Shown here piece after piece: positions 59,507 to 64,000 of a stretch of 64,000 bases of DNA. A program made the translations under genes and the position numbers. The DNA is taken from NCBI RefSeq assembly GCF_042433955.1, contig NZ_JBHLUH010000068.1:1-64000 (forward strand), given 5' to 3'. The notes below the pieces were generated by a model, which saw nothing but the letters and a program-made list of their open reading frames with translations, ran no database searches and was not told the DNA's origin. This DNA comes from Phytohabitans kaempferiae (lineage in GTDB: Bacteria > Actinomycetota > Actinomycetes > Mycobacteriales > Micromonosporaceae). The first letter of the stretch is position 1. Each line of letters opens with the position of its first letter.

Positions 59507-60757
59507 ATGCGCCGCCGCCTGTTCGCCGCCGTCACCATAGCCGTCGCGACCCTGGCCGGGGTCGTACCGGCCGTCGCCCAGGTCGCCCAGCCGACCGTCG
59601 TGTCCGCCGATCCGGTCGACTGGACGCCGCACGTGCTCGACGGCACCGTGCACGCGATCGCCGTGGTCGGAGACACCGTCGTCGTCGGCGGCACGTTCTC
59701 CGCCGTGGCCAGCGTGGACGGCCTCCGGTACCGGCGCGACTACCTCTTGGCGTTCAGCGCGGTCGACGGCAGGCTGCACCGCTTCGCGCCCCGGCTGGAC
59801 GGCCCGGTGTACGCCCTCGCGGCCGGCCCGGACGGCACGGTCTACGTGGGCGGCGCCTTCCGTACGGTCAACGGCGTCGCCCAGCGCGGCCTCGCCCGCC
59901 TCTCCGTCGAGAGCGGCGCGCGTGTGACCGGCTTCACCGCGAGCATCAACTGGGGCGACGTACGGACGCTCGCCACGCACGGGCAGTGGCTCTACGCGGG
60001 CGGCACGTTCTCCGCGGTCAACCGCGTACCCCGGATCGCGCTCGCCCGCCTCAACGCCGGCTCGGGCGCGGTCGACAGCGGCTTCGACGCGGCGATCACC
60101 ACGACCGGCGACCACCGGGTCAAGGTCGAGGACTTCGCGCTCGCGCCGGACGGGCGGCGGCTGGTGATCGCCGGCGCGTTCACGCACGTGGCCGGCGCGC
60201 CCCGGACCCAGCTCGCGCTGCTGGACACCGGCGGCCCGCGCGCGGTCGTGGCCAACTGGTACACCGACGCGTACCGGGGCAGCTGCGACGCCGCCTACGA
60301 CACGTACCTGCGCGGGGTCGACTTCGCGCCGGACGGCTCGTACTTCGCGGTGGTGACCACCGGCAACGGCGCCGGCCCGACCCGCATGTGCGACACGGCG
60401 GCCCGCTTCGACGTGGCCGGGGCCGGCGCGCACAGGCCGGTGTGGGTCAACCACACCGGCGGCAACACGCTGCTGGCGGTGGCGGTGACGGGCAGCGCGG
60501 TCTACGTCGGCGGGCACCAGCAGTGGCTGGACAACCCGCACGGCAACAAGACCGCCGGCCCGGGAGCGGTGCCCCGCCCGGGCATCGGGGCGATCGACCC
60601 GCGCAGCGGCAAGGCACTCTCGTGGAACCCGACCCGCAGCCGGGGCGTGGGCGTGCGCGCCTTCCTGGCGACGGGGAGCGGCCTGTGGGTCGGCTCGGAC
60701 ACCGACCGGCTGGGCAACGAATACCACGGCCGGATCGGGATGTTCCCGCTGCCGTAG
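59507..60757 (+). CDS. Secreted delta-60/beta-propeller repeat protein
   Basis: 416 residues. A signal peptide (about 1-25, AVAQ) precedes six or so propeller blades with the recurring VVGGTFSAV, VYVGGAFRTV, LYAGGTFSAV, LVIAGAFTHV and VYVGGHQQWL strands of delta-60-type repeats. Two cysteine regions (GSCDAAYD, RMCDTA) may be bridged. It is probably a surface or secreted binding protein; no active site is seen. ATG 59507 has GGGAG at 3-4 nt. Confidence 0.85.
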   Translation: MRRRLFAAVTIAVATLAGVVPAVAQVAQPTVVSADPVDWTPHVLDGTVHAIAVVGDTVVVGGTFSAVASVDGLRYRRDYLLAFSAVDGRLHRFAPRLDGPVYALAAGPDGTVYVGGAFRTVNGVAQRGLARLSVESGARVTGFTASINWGDVRTLATHGQWLYAGGTFSAVNRVPRIALARLNAGSGAVDSGFDAAITTTGDHRVKVEDFALAPDGRRLVIAGAFTHVAGAPRTQLALLDTGGPRAVVANWYTDAYRGSCDAAYDTYLRGVDFAPDGSYFAVVTTGNGAGPTRMCDTAARFDVAGAGAHRPVWVNHTGGNTLLAVAVTGSAVYVGGHQQWLDNPHGNKTAGPGAVPRPGIGAIDPRSGKALSWNPTRSRGVGVRAFLATGSGLWVGSDTDRLGNEYHGRIGMFPLP

Positions 60758-60798
60758 GGCCGTGCGCATTTGCCCGCGGCCACCTCGGACGCCACAGG

Positions 60799-60846
60799 CG
60801 TCACGACCTGCGGGCGTCACGACCTGCGGGCGTCACGACCTGCGGG
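60799..60846. repeat. Three tandem 16-bp repeats
   Basis: CGTCACGACCTGCGGG occurs three times without change (60799-60814, 60815-60830, 60831-60846), then CGTCATGAG starts a diverged copy. It lies between the convergent propeller and YbjN genes. There are no spacers, so it is not CRISPR; replication slippage is the likely origin. Confidence 0.9.
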
Positions 60847-60898
60847 CGTCATGAGCCGGCAGGCGGACCAGGACGCGGGATCGCGAGGCTGGGCCGCC

Positions 60899-61528
60899 TC
60901 AGAGCAGGGCGCCCTCGTCGTGCAGCCAGTCGACGAACGAGGTCGCCACCGCCGCGCCGCAGTCGAGCAACTCCACCACAAGCGCGTCGTGGGCGCCGGC
61001 GCTCAACGGCACCTGGAGCTCGGCGTAGATGGGAAGCTGGCCGCGCTCGGTGGGGTCGCCGACATACGCCTTGCAGAAGCGGCGCGTGTGATTCCACTCG
61101 TTGACCACGCGGTAGGCACGATCGGCCCAGTCGGGCGGCACTGTCGAGTGTGGACGGGCGCGCATCACGAGGATCTCGTCGTCGGGGCCCTCGAGCGTGA
61201 AGAGCACCGCGTGCCGCTCCCACATCGCCAGCAGGCTGCCGTCGCCGTCGGCGAGGTAGCGCACGTCGAGCAGGTCGAGGGCCTCACCGATGCGGCGGAG
61301 TGTGACGGGCGCTACCTTGACCGGCATCTCATCGTCCATGCTGGACAGATCGGAGGGCACCGTGATGTGCTGCCCCGCCTCGCGCTGAGCCGGGACGCCG
61401 ACGCGGACCTTGCCCGGCAGGGTCGTGCGCTTGCCGCTGCCGCCGGACGGCCGCGGCGCACCGCCTTGCCGTGGAGCGCTCCCCGAACTCGCCGCCTCCG
61501 GCTCCTCCCCGATGGCTCCCTGGGTCAC
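60899..61528 (-). CDS. YbjN-domain protein
   Basis: About 209 residues. A disordered N-terminal 60-70 residues rich in Gly, Ser and Pro precedes a YbjN-type domain (IGEALDLLDVRYLADGDGSL, VLFTLEGPDDEILVMRARPH, VNEWNHTRRFCKAYV). YbjN proteins are putative chaperone-like or type III secretion chaperone-fold proteins; function is not settled. GTG 61528 with GAGAGG at 6 nt sets the start. Confidence 0.82.
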   Translation of the reverse strand: MTQGAIGEEPEAASSGSAPRQGGAPRPSGGSGKRTTLPGKVRVGVPAQREAGQHITVPSDLSSMDDEMPVKVAPVTLRRIGEALDLLDVRYLADGDGSLLAMWERHAVLFTLEGPDDEILVMRARPHSTVPPDWADRAYRVVNEWNHTRRFCKAYVGDPTERGQLPIYAELQVPLSAGAHDALVVELLDCGAAVATSFVDWLHDEGALL

Positions 61529-61719
61529 GCTCGGCCTCTCCAGCCTTCCGCCACCGGTGTGACCGGGGCGCCATTGCCACCACGGCATCGCTCGTGCACC
61601 TCACTCCCCAGCGGATCCAGCCGCCTACGTTGCGTTGGACCCGACGCACGACGGTACCCGGACAGCCGGCTTCAGGCATCCCCCCAACGACCGCCCCAGG
61701 CCAGAAAGATGATGCGGCA

Positions 61720-62388
61720 TCAGCCGTTCGTATGAGCTGCGGCTGGTCGTACCGCGAATTGACTCACGGGAAGTAGCCAGGCCACACCGTATGGTGCCAC
61801 CAACCCAACCCACCGGCCGACCGTCTGTACGCGCACTTCGCCTACCGGTACGGTGACCACTTCACCGGCAGCCGGGGCCGAACGGCCGAGAAAGCCCATC
61901 CGTACGACAGCCTGGATCAGCCTTTGCGGCACCTCGACCCGGGACTCCCCGTCGGTGACCAGGATCGCCACATGATCGAGCAAAGCATCCCGCAACGCCC
62001 GCTGTCCGACCGCGCGACCGCCGACCCCCTCGGTGCTGGCTGTACGGAGCGTGCCCGCCGCCGCGGCCGCGATGCGGTGCACCTCGGCCCCCGGCACGCT
62101 CTCCACGACGCGCGCGCCGGCGGGCGGGAGCGGCCACCGCCACTGCTGGTCGCGCCGCTGCGGGAGCGCGTCACCGCCCCGCCCGATCTCGGCCAACAGG
62201 TCGGCGGCGGAGACGGTGGCGTCCTCCGGCCCGGACCCCTCGACCGTGCGGCTGACGAGCACCGCCCACGGCAGCCTGGCCCAGAGCGTCACGCGGTCGC
62301 CGGTGCTCTTGAGGCGCACCACCGCCCCGGGGTCCAGCCGGGTCAGCCGGGCGAGGAAGGCGCCCGCGTCCTGCGCGCCGATCCTCAT
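61720..62388 (-). CDS. Conserved hypothetical protein downstream of thioesterase
   Basis: 222 residues. MRIGAQDAGAFLARLTRLDPGAVVRLK opens a soluble alpha/beta protein without TM segments or a motif I recognise. The ending VGLVAPYGVAWLLP is hydrophobic. ATG 62388 overlaps the thioesterase stop (ATGA), making a ettA-thioesterase-orf operon. I cannot assign a function. Confidence 0.75.
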   Translation of the reverse strand: MRIGAQDAGAFLARLTRLDPGAVVRLKSTGDRVTLWARLPWAVLVSRTVEGSGPEDATVSAADLLAEIGRGGDALPQRRDQQWRWPLPPAGARVVESVPGAEVHRIAAAAAGTLRTASTEGVGGRAVGQRALRDALLDHVAILVTDGESRVEVPQRLIQAVVRMGFLGRSAPAAGEVVTVPVGEVRVQTVGRWVGLVAPYGVAWLLPVSQFAVRPAAAHTNG

Positions 62389-62778
62389 CGGTAGCCGCTC
62401 AGGAAGGCCCGCTCGGCCTCCGTGAGCCGGCGGGGGCGCTGTTTCTTCAGGTCGTACGGGGCGCACACGGTGCGGGCGCGACTGGCCAGGACCTCGCCGT
62501 CGAAGAGCTCGTACGCGACGGTGAAGCGCGCCGCCCGGATGTCCTCGATCCACGACTCGATGCGCACCGGGTCGCCGTAGTCGACCGGCCGCAGGTAGTC
62601 GATCTCGTGGCGGGCGATGATCACGCCCTCCTCCAGCGAGGTCACGCCGGCCTCCCGGGCGCCGACGAACATCATCGCCACCCGGGCCTCCTCGTACAGA
62701 GTGAGGAACCGCGCGTTGTTGACGTGCCCGTACGCGTCCATGTCGGACCACCGCACGGGACAGTGGTAGATGAACCGG

Positions 62779-62786
<8 letters not shown>
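62385..62786 (-). CDS. Acyl-CoA thioesterase (4HBT hotdog fold)
   Basis: 133 residues. VRWSDMDAYGHVNNARFL (about 11-28) carries the catalytic Asp of the 4-hydroxybenzoyl-CoA thioesterase class; the hotdog strands follow (RHEIDYLRPVDYGDPVRIES). It hydrolyses an acyl-CoA thioester of unknown chain. GTG 62786 overlaps the end of ettA by 8 bp and has no own ribosome site, so it is coupled. Confidence 0.9.

Positions 62787-64000
<1,214 letters not shown>

Noticed and set aside
60799..60846. Tandem repeats as a possible CRISPR array
   Set aside because: Units abut directly with no spacers, and no cas gene is in the window.

Overview
The window is a high-GC actinobacterial chromosome segment. Filament-associated DivIVA/FilP-like coiled coils, a cslA-glxA-like pair, a mycobacterial-type two-domain TrHbO, a methylmalonyl-CoA epimerase/thiolase/MeaB set and frequent GTG/TTG starts with GGAGG-type ribosome sites point to a mycelial actinomycete. 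Micromonosporaceae is my best guess, from general knowledge and not from a search. I see no rRNA, tRNA, CRISPR array, transposase, integrase or phage gene.

Left flank (1-4263): an ABC-transporter ATPase, a DUF1992 protein, then propionyl/methylmalonyl-CoA metabolism (MeaB GTPase, thiolase, methylmalonyl-CoA epimerase). It ends in a 5'-truncated, frameshifted remnant of crotonyl-CoA carboxylase/reductase (ccr). Right flank (45424-64000): a two-domain 3-hydroxyacyl-CoA dehydrogenase, a Ser/Thr kinase, aldehyde dehydrogenase, amidase, kynureninase, a sortase plus candidate substrate, an HNH nuclease, MscS, an MFS exporter with truncated haemoglobin, a beta-propeller protein, YbjN, thioesterase and EttA. 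EttA runs off the window end.

Between them (about 4339-45386) lies a roughly 41-kb cell-surface glycan region. (a) Three paralogous secreted beta-helix proteins share a TGVPAG signature, and there is a 1302-residue modular secreted protein with a deacetylase-like core behind a highly structured leader. (b) Two adjacent coiled-coil polarity proteins carry 11-residue repeats. (c) A divergent sugar-modification locus has, on the minus strand, a hexapeptide acetyltransferase, a GNAT-like protein, an AMP-ligase, a PLP decarboxylase, an ACP and a beta-helix protein. On the plus strand it has a Gfo/Idh dehydrogenase, an epimerase and two DegT aminotransferases. (d) A Wzx/Wzy-type block holds flippase, polymerase/ligase, Wzz-like co-polymerase, five glycosyltransferases, a polysaccharide deacetylase, an FkbM methyltransferase and a GT-C transferase. 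(e) A cellulose-synthase-like GT2 coupled to a GH26-like hydrolase faces a GlxA-type copper-radical oxidase coupled to an Excalibur protein.

Read together, the genes would make an amino-sugar-containing repeat-unit polysaccharide, decorate it, export and polymerise it, and separately build and oxidise a beta-glucan-like polymer at growing tips. The most novel part is the ligase-decarboxylase-ACP trio. It resembles BtrJ-BtrK-BtrI of butirosin biosynthesis and could load and decarboxylate an amino acid on the ACP for transfer to the sugar. No initiating phosphoglycosyltransferase, exosortase or tyrosine kinase is in the window, so the locus is incomplete here or uses genes elsewhere.
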